Origin: Lentisphaerota bacterium
Lineage (GTDB): Bacteria > Verrucomicrobiota > Kiritimatiellia > RFP12 > UBA3636
Direction of reading: 5' to 3'
Length of the DNA stretch: 17,622 nt
Assembly: GCA_022837245.1 (NCBI GenBank)
Contig: JALHHX010000103.1
Coordinates: forward strand, 2,659 to 20,280
Below the pieces are notes generated by a model. The model was not told where the DNA came from. It did no database searches and saw only the letters and a program-made list of their open reading frames with translations. Below, piece by piece: positions 1 through 6,665 of the stretch. A program made the position numbers and the translations under genes. The number at the start of each line of letters is the position of its first letter. Within the stretch, counting starts at the first letter, position 1.

Positions 1-1
1 A

Positions 2-1729
2 CGGCTCCTTCTGGTGACCGCTTTGTTCGTAACGGCTCTGTTATTCTGGATATACTTCAATCCACCTTCTGTGATGACAAGGCTGGTGGAGGCCTATGCA
101 ATACAAAAAGTTCCCTCCAATCCCGAGAGGTATTTATTTCACTTCCATCGAGTCCTGAGGATGTGCATCTACGCATCCTGCTCAACCCTGTTCACTCTAT
201 TCTACAAGACATGTCTTCCGGAGAAAAAACTGCCCGCCTTTCTCGCAGATGATGAGTTCTCAAAATTCATCGTGTTCGTCTCACTTTCTGTCGGGATTCT
301 GACAAGAATTGATTTCTGGTGGGTCAACACCTTGTGGACCGACACGTTCTCCCTGAAAGCAGGATTGGTTACGCATTCCCTCTGGCAACTGATCAAACAA
401 GGGCCTGGATTCGACCAGTCGGCTCCCGTTGGGTTCCTTATCCTTTCGAAAATAGTGGGGGTGCTCACGAATTATGACAACCACGCCCTCGCGTTATTTC
501 CGCTCGTTGCAGGGATCACCAGCATCTTCATCCTGCACAAATTGCTTCGACTCCTGGGGGGCTCCCGCGCCATAGGGATCATGACGATCCTCATCGCCTT
601 GAACCCGGCCTTCATCTACTACAGTGGCGAATTCAAGCAGTACAGCGTTGATGTCGCCTGTTGCGCAATTGTCGTCTATGCAACCGCGTTTTTCATTTTG
701 AGACGCCAGAAAATCCTCTGGGTGTTCCTGTCCTTTGTTATTGCCCCCCTGTTCTCACATGCCGCTTTTCTTGTCATCCCCGCAGCCGGCTTCTCGCTTT
801 TCATTTCAGAAAATTCACGTCAGAAGGGGCAGCGCTGTTATTTAGGAACAATTTGCGCTATTGGGACAGTAACCCTCCTCGTCATGTCCGCCGTGGCATT
901 CAACACGCTGCAAACCATGCCTTCCATGATGGATGACTATTGGGGAACCCAAATGCAGGCGTTTGCCCCAGTCTCCTCTTCGAAAAACGCAATCCTCTGG
1001 TATGCCACCACGACGGCGCGGATCTTTCGCTGCCCCACATATTTAACTTATGTTCCCTATGCCAGTTCGGGGCTGCAGATGGCTTTGTCATTATTCCCGC
1101 TTGGGATGCTCATCTTTGGCATGCTCAAGACCTATAAACTCAACCGATACGTTTTCGCGACACTTCTCCTTCCCATTTTTTTCTGTATTGCCGCTTCGGC
1201 TTTCCACCATTGGCCCATTGCCCCGGGCGACTTGCGAGCACGGTTGATTCTCTTCTTCCCGGTATTGCTCTACCCCTTGTTCGCCGAAGCTCTTGAACCC
1301 CTTTTTTCATACGTTTGGATCAAGCGGCTTTCTACCGCTGTCATTTTGGTCTCAATGACCCTCTACACGTTTTTTTCGGATCTCGCCCCTCACTTTATTA
1401 CCGCCCCGATTCTCCATGAAATTGCACATCTCCAAGACCCAGACAATTCACTAATCTTATGCGATGAATATTCGCGAAGAATTTTGATCTCATGCAAATA
1501 TGCCTTACCAGCACCTCAAGTAGAGTTCAGCCGTATTCCTGATGACTTCGGAAGTGAGAGATGGGTCATTTCAAAAAAACCTCAACAATACATTTATCTG
1601 ATGTTGAGTACAGCTACGCCCACCCCTGACATCGACGCACGCGTGGTCAAGATACAACAAACATCTCATTTAGCCCTCTACAAAATGCGCCACATGAACA
1701 CAGATGGTTTATCGGAAGCGGGCGAATAG
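2..1729 (+). CDS. GT-C type membrane glycosyltransferase (GT39/ArnT-like), 5' end outside window
   Basis: This is a multi-pass membrane protein, probably transferring a sugar from a polyprenyl-phosphate donor on the outer face of the cytoplasmic membrane. Counting residues from the GTG at 14, it shows an acidic residue after an early membrane segment (WTD, 108-110), the FDQSAPVGF signature at 133-141 and YYSGEFKQYSVDV at about 202-214. From memory, this pattern (DQ-AP-GF ... YYS-E-KQYS-DV) is typical of GT39/RgtA-D-like GT-C proteins. Hydrophobic segments continue to about residue 460, followed by a soluble tail. The frame stays open upstream of the GTG to the window edge (reading RLLL), so the true start is probably outside and the gene is marked 5'-partial. 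It ends with TAG 100 bp before the convergent yfhO-like gene. Acceptor and sugar cannot be told. Family call is fairly sure; specificity is unknown. Confidence 0.75.
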   Translation, partial: RLLLVTALFVTALLFWIYFNPPSVMTRLVEAYAIQKVPSNPERYLFHFHRVLRMCIYASCSTLFTLFYKTCLPEKKLPAFLADDEFSKFIVFVSLSVGILTRIDFWWVNTLWTDTFSLKAGLVTHSLWQLIKQGPGFDQSAPVGFLILSKIVGVLTNYDNHALALFPLVAGITSIFILHKLLRLLGGSRAIGIMTILIALNPAFIYYSGEFKQYSVDVACCAIVVYATAFFILRRQKILWVFLSFVIAPLFSHAAFLVIPAAGFSLFISENSRQKGQRCYLGTICAIGTVTLLVMSAVAFNTLQTMPSMMDDYWGTQMQAFAPVSSSKNAILWYATTTARIFRCPTYLTYVPYASSGLQMALSLFPLGMLIFGMLKTYKLNRYVFATLLLPIFFCIAASAFHHWPIAPGDLRARLILFFPVLLYPLFAEALEPLFSYVWIKRLSTAVILVSMTLYTFFSDLAPHFITAPILHEIAHLQDPDNSLILCDEYSRRILISCKYALPAPQVEFSRIPDDFGSERWVISKKPQQYIYLMLSTATPTPDIDARVVKIQQTSHLALYKMRHMNTDGLSEAGE

Positions 1730-1829
1730 CTTCGACTAACAGGTAACAACTGGGCACAAGAACTCAAACCTTTTTCTTTCGCCCCAGAAAATTAGCCAAG
1801 CTGTCTCTCAATGTACATGCCATCAACCT

Positions 1830-4058
1830 TTACGGGCGAAATGACAAAACTAATTTGGTTTTTTGAGTAAGTGCTTCTTCCATAACGATACGCATAGCGT
1901 AGTAGCCGTCAGGAGCCATCGACGGTAGCGCCGATTCTCCTTCACCTAGCAAATACCTCCAGTTCCGATGGTAGGACTCAGCGATATCGACGGAGACTGT
2001 TCCCTTCGGCAGCATGATCGTTCGGCGGTTCGCCGTCTGGACTTCGGCATAAAGCGGCACGCTTTCTCCTGAGGCAAGATGCGCCACAAAGATGCTCTTG
2101 AATGCAGGATTGGCGTAGAGCACCAGCTCCTCCGCATCCATCACCTTTTCCCACCCTTTCAGCACTTCCGGATAGACGCCCGGCGGAGCAAGCACATGGG
2201 AGACGCCAGCCAGTGCAAAATCCTCTGGATCAAAAAAAAGTGGACGCAAAGGGAACAAGCGTTTCGGCTTGATCGATTCATACCCTTGGCATTGGCGAAT
2301 GCCGTAGGCACTCGGCGTGTTTAACTGCATGTAATCGAAGTTGCTGCGGTCATAGAAGAAAAGGCTCCCATTCCCAAGATGAGCTTTCACCGCTTCAACC
2401 CAGGGCTGGCTCGCGTAAGGAGCATCTTTTCCCGCCGGTCTGGGAGAGATTTTGATCCATGTCGATGCAAACAACGCCATTTCCGCGAACGTGCAAACCG
2501 TGATCAACGCCGCCACAGGCCACAGCCGCCGTGTCCGGTTGTTGACGCGCGAACAACCGAAGAGACCCAGTCCGATTGCCGTCAAGGTGGCGAGATTGTA
2601 GGGATGCCAGACTTTCGACCGTGACACAAATTCCGTTGCACGTCCCAGCATCCAATCCAGACGTGACGCCTTGTTGGCGGGAAGACTGCGCTCGACGACC
2701 TTTCGGAGGATCTCGGAAATGGTGTCCTCAAAAAGAACCAGACACACGCTCGCGGCCAACCATCCGACGACGACAAGAGCAAAAGCCCGACCGACGTAAA
2801 CCCACGTCCGCGAAGGAGGACGATCCCGTGCCTGGGTCAAATACCACGCCGCCAGCCAGGCCATGCCCAGCGCGAAAATGACGGTCGAACGGCTGTAGAA
2901 CCATGTGTCCAGCGGCGTGAAGGGAATGACAAGCGAAACGACAAAGAGAATCTTGGGCAAGCAAGGAGACTCTTTGCGAAACAACGCGAGAATCGCCAGA
3001 ATCAAAGCATTGCAGCCACCGAACTTCAGATTGAACATGTCGCTTGAGAAGTACTTCGTGGCATCCAACCCCTGCGGCGTTCCCATGATCGTCGGCAAAA
3101 AGGACGTGATCAACGTCGGAAGCGTCTTGAGCGCCTCGCCCCACGACCGCTCGGCCAGTTGTCTTCCACAACTCATTGCCGGAGGAATGACATGGACGAG
3201 TACCGTGCTGGCGATTGCAAGCCCTAGGACGAGGGAGAGCCCGTAGACAACCCCTAGCCGACGGCGGACACTGCGCGTGCTTTCTTTTCGCAGGAGGATG
3301 CACTCGGCAATGTAGTACAGCACCAGCAACGTCGCCGTAAAGAGCGTCGTATGGAGAAACCCGTTTCGGAGTCCAAAACCGATGAAAACACCCGGAAGCA
3401 TCACGCTCAGGACCCATGAAAGCCAGGTCTGCATCGGGTTCGCCAAAACCAACGCCTTCTCCCGAAGCAAAGCCCAAAGAATCCACGGCGCCCAGCAGAA
3501 TCCGGCCATCATCACGCCGGTGTAGATCCAGACAACGAACTGCGAATAGAATGAAAACGAAATGGCGCCAATCAGGATGAAGAGGGGGGATAGCCCGACT
3601 TGGGACAACAGGAGGATCATGCCGATCCCCGCGATCGCGAAATTCATCATCCGGCCCCAGTCCCAGGCGTCCCAAAATGGCATGACCCGGTACAGCAGGT
3701 GCCGGAAGTCCCCCGGACACAACATCGCGTTCTCGCGGATCGCCGTTCCACTGTGCGTATCCGGATTCCACCCCACATAGCCATCATCCTGAAGGCTTCT
3801 GTAGACCGAGAAGTCGTAGGGGATGTACTGTGAAATCGTATCGTACACGAACGCATTTTTCACATGGGGAGCATCAGCAGTCGCCCAGGGTTCGAGCAAC
3901 GAATCCATGATGTCAAGCGGCGCGAGAACCGTCGAGCGCGGAAGCGCGGGCAGGAAGAATACCAGCCAGACCACAAGCCACAGCCCCGTCACACGAAGCA
4001 CAGCAGATAACTTCCGCCCTTGCCGGTTGTCTACAATATTACTAGTTTCCATATCCAT
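1830..4058 (-). CDS. YfhO-like large integral membrane protein
   Basis: The 742-residue product has a short cytoplasmic N terminus, a first membrane segment at about 21-40 and many further hydrophobic segments. The first external loop contains YDTISQYIPYDF (72-83) and GWNPDTHSGTAIREN (96-110), which fit the YfhO pattern of an acidic residue, a Q-Y-P stretch and a WNP-x-x-x-GT loop. The C-terminal 150 residues are soluble, ending in a beta-rich part with SYHRNWRYLLGEGES near the end, like the YfhO ending (YYPGW-x-A-x-V-DG). Known YfhO relatives are GT-C-fold proteins implicated in glycosylating teichoic or other polymers; the substrate here is unknown. ATG at 4058 is preceded by AAAGGG about six bases upstream; a second in-frame ATG lies two codons downstream. 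It diverges from the GT4 gene across 111 bp. Reading frame is intact. Confidence 0.75.
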   Translation of the reverse strand: MDMETSNIVDNRQGRKLSAVLRVTGLWLVVWLVFFLPALPRSTVLAPLDIMDSLLEPWATADAPHVKNAFVYDTISQYIPYDFSVYRSLQDDGYVGWNPDTHSGTAIRENAMLCPGDFRHLLYRVMPFWDAWDWGRMMNFAIAGIGMILLLSQVGLSPLFILIGAISFSFYSQFVVWIYTGVMMAGFCWAPWILWALLREKALVLANPMQTWLSWVLSVMLPGVFIGFGLRNGFLHTTLFTATLLVLYYIAECILLRKESTRSVRRRLGVVYGLSLVLGLAIASTVLVHVIPPAMSCGRQLAERSWGEALKTLPTLITSFLPTIMGTPQGLDATKYFSSDMFNLKFGGCNALILAILALFRKESPCLPKILFVVSLVIPFTPLDTWFYSRSTVIFALGMAWLAAWYLTQARDRPPSRTWVYVGRAFALVVVGWLAASVCLVLFEDTISEILRKVVERSLPANKASRLDWMLGRATEFVSRSKVWHPYNLATLTAIGLGLFGCSRVNNRTRRLWPVAALITVCTFAEMALFASTWIKISPRPAGKDAPYASQPWVEAVKAHLGNGSLFFYDRSNFDYMQLNTPSAYGIRQCQGYESIKPKRLFPLRPLFFDPEDFALAGVSHVLAPPGVYPEVLKGWEKVMDAEELVLYANPAFKSIFVAHLASGESVPLYAEVQTANRRTIMLPKGTVSVDIAESYHRNWRYLLGEGESALPSMAPDGYYAMRIVMEEALTQKTKLVLSFRP

Positions 4059-4092
4059 ACACGCCCTTTGTCTGCCGCACCTTTAGCCGAGG

Positions 4093-4122
4093 TTGCCAAA
4101 ACATGCGAATTGCGAGTATGAT
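4093..4122 (+). promoter_or_regulatory. candidate sigma-70-like promoter for the plus-strand series
   Basis: TTGCCA (4093-4098) and TATGAT (4117-4122) are separated by 18 bases, in the 111-bp gap between divergent genes and about 47 bases before the ATG at 4170. No clear Shine-Dalgarno sequence precedes that ATG. This is a motif match only; the sigma factors of the host are unknown. Confidence 0.3.
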
Positions 4123-4527
4123 ACAAGGATTGCTTAAACGCCTCAAGAGCTAATCCTTAACCCCTTTCCATGCCTCAACCCCTCACCATCCTCGTCGTCC
4201 ACAACCACTACCAGCAGCGCGGTGGCGAAGACAGTGTCTTCGAAACCGAATGCGCCATGTTGCGGGGCTCCGGACATACAGTCATTTGCTATGAAAAGCA
4301 CAATGACGAGATCAACTCTGGGGAGAAGCGGCTAGCGGCTAGCGGCCAGCGGCTAGAGGCGCCTACGGCGCAGGTACTAGGTACTAGGTATCAGGTACTA
4401 GCCAATACCCGATTCCCCAAAAAAGACAACCCGCAGGCACTAGCCCCTAGCCCCTATCACCTAGCACCTTCTCCCACACCCACACACCCACACACTCACA
4501 CACTCCCTCCCAATCCTGTCAAAAAAA

Positions 4528-4590
4528 CTTGGCGCTCTTTGCGGTCTTTGCGTGAAAATGATCTCACGCCAAGCTCGCCAAGTACGCCAA
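4528..4590. repeat. imperfect inverted repeat of 28-nt arms built from 9-nt words
   Basis: The arm at 4528-4555 and the reverse complement of 4563-4590 share CTTGGCG at one end and TTGCGTGA/TGGCGTGA at the other, around a 7-nt loop. The differences fall mainly in the two spacer triplets between words. Two different-looking arrays are therefore the two arms of one potential hairpin. Confidence 0.6.
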
Positions 4591-4783
4591 GAAGTCTTTA
4601 TTCTCACACAGAGACACAGAGACACAGAGAAGATCAGATATCTTGTCAATCTTGTAATCCTGTCAACAAAACTTTTCGTGTCTTTTCGTGTTTTTCGTGG
4701 CTAAAAAAGCATTTCACGCCAAGCTCGCCAAGTTCGCCAAGAAGTCTTTCTTCCCACACAGAGACGCAGAGCCACAGAGAAGA
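4563..4783 (+). repeat. direct duplication of a 70-nt repeat module
   Basis: Positions 4563-4632 and 4714-4783 are near-identical 70-nt modules, each made of a CGCCAAG array, a GAAGTCTTT linker and an ACACAGAG array. They differ at a few positions only (for example TACGCC against TTCGCC, and GACACAGA against GACGCAGA). The shared linker shows that two arrays travel together as one unit. Confidence 0.8.
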
Positions 4784-5393
4784 AATTGTTTCCACCCCTC
4801 CAAACAAAAATCTGCGTGAATCTGCGGAATCTGCGGATAAAATAACTTATCCCACCTCTGTGCTCTCTGTGGTCTCTGTGGTAGAAAAACTTCTCTCCCC
4901 CTTCGTGCGCTTCGTGTCCTTCGTGGTGAACAAACCCTCCCTTTTCTTCGCGACCATCTGGAGCCGTCAGAGCTACCGCGAGATCTCCGAGATCATCCAG
5001 CGTGAGAAGCCAGACATCGTCCACTGCCACAACACCTTCCCGCTTATCTCCCCTTCCGTCTACTGGGCGGCGGCGAAGCAGGGCATCCCTGTTGTCCAAA
5101 CTCTTCACAACTACCGGCTCATCTGCATCAATCCCTACCTCTACCGCAACGGCCACATCTGCGAGGACTGCCTCGGCCACTCGCCCCTCCGCGGCGTGAT
5201 CCACCGCTGCTACCGCGGCTCCTTCTCCGCCTCCGTCACCGTCGCGGCCATGCTGATCGCCCACCGTCTCCTCGGCACGTATCGCAACAAGGTCACGACC
5301 TACATCGCCCTTACCGAATTCGGTCGCAAGAAATTCCTCGAAGCCCGCCTGTGCGATCCGGCGAAAGTCGTCGTCAAGCCGAACGCCGTCGGC

Positions 5394-5663
5394 GCGTCGG
5401 CGCCGACGGCGCAGGTACTAGGTACCAGGTATCAGGTACTCGCCAATGCCGCCACAACCGAGGAGGGGGTAGCCACAAAAAGGCACCAAAAACCACAAAA
5501 AGAGACCTCTTCTCACACAGAGGCACCGAGACACAGAGAACAGCTAAGCCCCAGTTTCACGTTTCAAGTTTCACGTTTCCACTCCCCATTCGCGTCCATT
5601 CGTGGTTCCACACACGAAGCCCAAGGCCAAATCTCAAATCTCAAATCTCAAATCTCAAATCCC
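5394..5663 (+). repeat. repeat block 2 inside the GT4 gene (interdomain linker)
   Basis: About 270 nt between KPNAVG and TVLYVGRLSPEKG, the linker between the two GT4 domains. It opens with a perfect 14-bp palindrome (5395-5408) followed by GCGCAGGT. Then come GGTACTA-type heptamers (5414-5441), CACAAAAAGG-like words (5473-5502), the ACACAGAG word (5511-5541), TTTCACG heptamers (5554-5580), CATTCGCGTC/CATTCGTGGT (5588-5609) and CAAATCT heptamers (5628-5660, read as SNLKSQIS). Positions 5402-5450 closely match 4361-4409 of block 1, about 49 nt. The block keeps the frame and contains no stop in it. Confidence 0.85.
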
Positions 5664-5745
5664 CCCACCGTTCTCTACGTCGGGCGGCTTTCCCCAGAGA
5701 AGGGCGTGGACATCCTCATCGCCGCCTGGAAGCTCCTCCTGGAGC

Positions 5746-6045
5746 AGCGGCTAGCGGCTAGCGGCCAGCGGCTAGGGGGAGAGGCGGCCGAGGGTTCAGG
5801 GGTCGGGGTTCAGGAAGAAGAAACTTTGTCGCGAGCTTTGTCGCAAACTTTGTCGAACCAGGAGCAGGAGCTAGGCGAGGCGACGTCATCGACAAAACCG
5901 ACGTCTTCGACGCCCTCGGCATCCCCGTCCGACGGCTCCACCTGCCACACCCACACACCCACACACCCGCACACACCCCTAGCCCCTTCTCCTCCCCCTA
6001 GAACCTCCCACCCCCCTAGCCCCTAGCCGCTATTCCCTAGCCGCT
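5746..6045 (+). repeat. repeat block 3 inside the GT4 gene (breaks the frame)
   Basis: About 300 nt between IAAWKLLLEQ and QPRLHIIGDGPE. It opens with CGGCTAG heptamers identical over 30 nt (5746-5775) to 4327-4356 and ends with the inverse-sense word CTAGCCG/CTAGCCC (6016-6043), so its ends resemble inverted repeats. Inside are GGGTTCA heptamers (5792-5812), three CTTTGTCGC words (5824-5858), a GACGTC/TCGAC stretch (5881-5911) and CACACACCC words (5946-5979). The upstream frame meets TAG at 6024-6026; the downstream frame is open only after the TAG at 5980-5982. Confidence 0.8.
6011..6016 (+). other. C6 tract in the window where a 1-nt loss restores the GT4 frame
   Basis: Upstream GT4 coding (frame of 4170) is open to 6023 and downstream coding (frame of 6049) is open from 5983. 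A one-base loss within 5983-6023 would make a single frame, and this homopolymer lies within that window; a C5 tract is also there (5994-5998). It could be a slippage site or a base-call error. Confidence 0.5.
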
Positions 6046-6475
6046 GATGTGCAGCCCCGGCTGCACATCATCGGCGACGGCCCCGAGCGGGCGGCTCTCG
6101 AGGCGCTCGCCAAGGAACTTCCCTCCGTAACCTTCACCGGTCGGCTCTCTTCGATTGACCTCCATGCGCACATGGCCACGGCCTCCGTCCTCGTGCTGCC
6201 GAGCACCTGCTACGAGACCTTCGCCATGTCCGTGAACGAAGCCGCCGCCCTCGGCACGCCGTCCATTGTCTCCAACATCGGCGGACAGGCCTCCCTCATC
6301 GAAAACGGCATCACGGGCTACACCTTCGAATCCGGTTCGGCGGAATCTCTGTCCACAGTCCTGAAGAAGGCTCTGGCCGATCCCGATCGCCTCGCCAAGA
6401 TGGGCCGCAACGCCCAAGCCCGCTTCCTCGCCGGCGATTGCCCCCCCGAAAGGAATGTCGCCGCGCTTATCCGAA

Positions 6476-6564
6476 CGTATGCCCACGTGTGCTCACCCAG
6501 TGAGCACACGCAGGAGAACACCAGCGTACGGGCACTTGGTGCCCGTACGAGGCATACGCAGGTG
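6476..6564. repeat. nested palindromes: a split 25-nt hairpin enclosing two intact ones
   Basis: The hairpin form is CGT-N5-CAC-N3-GTG-N5'-ACG. Intact copies: 6486-6510 (arms GTGCT/AGCAC, loop CCA) and 6525-6549 (ACGGG/CCCGT, loop TTG). Outside them lie the two halves of a third copy: CGT ATGCC CAC at 6476-6486 and GGCAT ACG at 6551-6558, followed by CAGGTG. The pair appears to have been inserted into the loop of the outer hairpin. The palindromes write the C-terminal residues of the GT4 frame after LIRTYAHV. Confidence 0.8.
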
Positions 6565-6577
6565 AAGCCCTGACCTG

Positions 6578-6656
6578 CGTGCAGGCACTAAGTGCCTGCA
6601 CGTGCCGCCCACCTGCGTGCGGCCACTGAGTGGCCGCACGTCGGGCACTGAGTGCC
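6578..6656. repeat. palindrome copies between the GT4 gene and the RAYT-like gene
   Basis: Intact copies at 6578-6602 (arms GCAGG/CCTGC, loop TAA) and 6616-6640 (GCGGC/GCCGC, loop TGA), each preceded by ACCTG so that ACCTGCGT reads into the stem. A worn copy with GGGCAC/GTGCC arms follows at about 6643-6656. The first is joined head-to-head to the outer hairpin of the previous cluster by CAGGTG-aagccct-gACCTG. Confidence 0.8.
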
Positions 6657-6665
6657 GCCCACACG

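Larger units (their letters stand above)
4323..4940 (+). repeat. repeat block 1 inside the GT4 gene (7-, 8- and 9-nt period arrays)
   Basis: About 620 nt of short arrays, each three or four units of one word with small changes. Heptamer arrays: CGGCTAG (4327-4356), GGTACTA (4371-4401), CTAGCCC (4440-4467). Then CACACACCC-like (4472-4505). Mostly 9-nt arrays: CTTTGCGGT-like (4528-4555), CGCCAAGCT (4563-4590), TCTTGTCAA (4641-4666), TTTTCGTGT (4672-4700), CGCCAAGTT (4714-4741), TCTGCGGAA (4811-4837), CTCTGTGGT (4856-4883), CTTCGTGTC (4901-4928). The ACACAGAG word (8 nt) is at 4601-4632 and 4751-4783. The block replaces the loop between HNDEIN and IWSRQSYRE, keeps the host frame and has no stop in that frame. 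I know such words from translated low-complexity peptides in environmental genomes; heptanucleotide STRR repeats of cyanobacteria are a described analogue. Confidence 0.85.
4170..6573 (+). pseudogene. GT4 glycosyltransferase interrupted by three repeat blocks and one frame change
   Basis: The host parts assemble into an ordinary GT4 enzyme of roughly 370 residues: the N-terminal Rossmann start (LTILVVHNHYQQRGGEDSVF, 4182 on), the WSRQSYREISEII and DIVHCHNTFPLISPSVYWAA part (about 4945-5393), the linker VLYVGRLSPEKGVDILIAAW (about 5667-5733), and the C-terminal donor domain (about 6049-6478) with HIIGDGPE and the E-x7-E motif in YETFAMSVNEAA. Repeat blocks interrupt it at about 4323-4940, 5394-5663 and 5746-6045. 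The first two keep the frame, so 4170-6026 is one open frame of 618 codons that ends inside block 3. The donor domain continues one frame over, open from 5983 to 6573. Losing one base within 5983-6023 would join everything into about 800 codons. The C-terminal end is written by palindromes. As it stands the E-x7-E domain is not translated with the rest, so I call it a pseudogene; slippage or a sequencing error are alternatives. Confidence 0.75.

Noticed and set aside
1730..1829. Bidirectional terminator between the convergent genes
   Set aside because: Only a T-rich run (CTTTTTCTTT) is present, with no convincing GC-rich hairpin beside it.
2728..3771. Minus-strand open frame of 347 codons inside the yfhO-like gene
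   Set aside because: It is an alternate frame of the same strand as the YfhO-like gene, with an arginine/histidine-rich product and no recognisable motif.
4701..5264. Minus-strand open frame of 187 codons
   Set aside because: It is opposite GT4 coding and repeat block 1; its product is low-complexity and resembles no family, while the plus-strand frame carries GT4 motifs.
5881..5940. Protein-like stretch DVIDKTDVFDALGIPVRRL in a third frame of block 3
   Set aside because: It reads plausibly as a gene fragment, but it is short, lies in neither GT4 frame and cannot be assigned to a family; the DNA is also internally repetitive (GACGTC, TCGAC).
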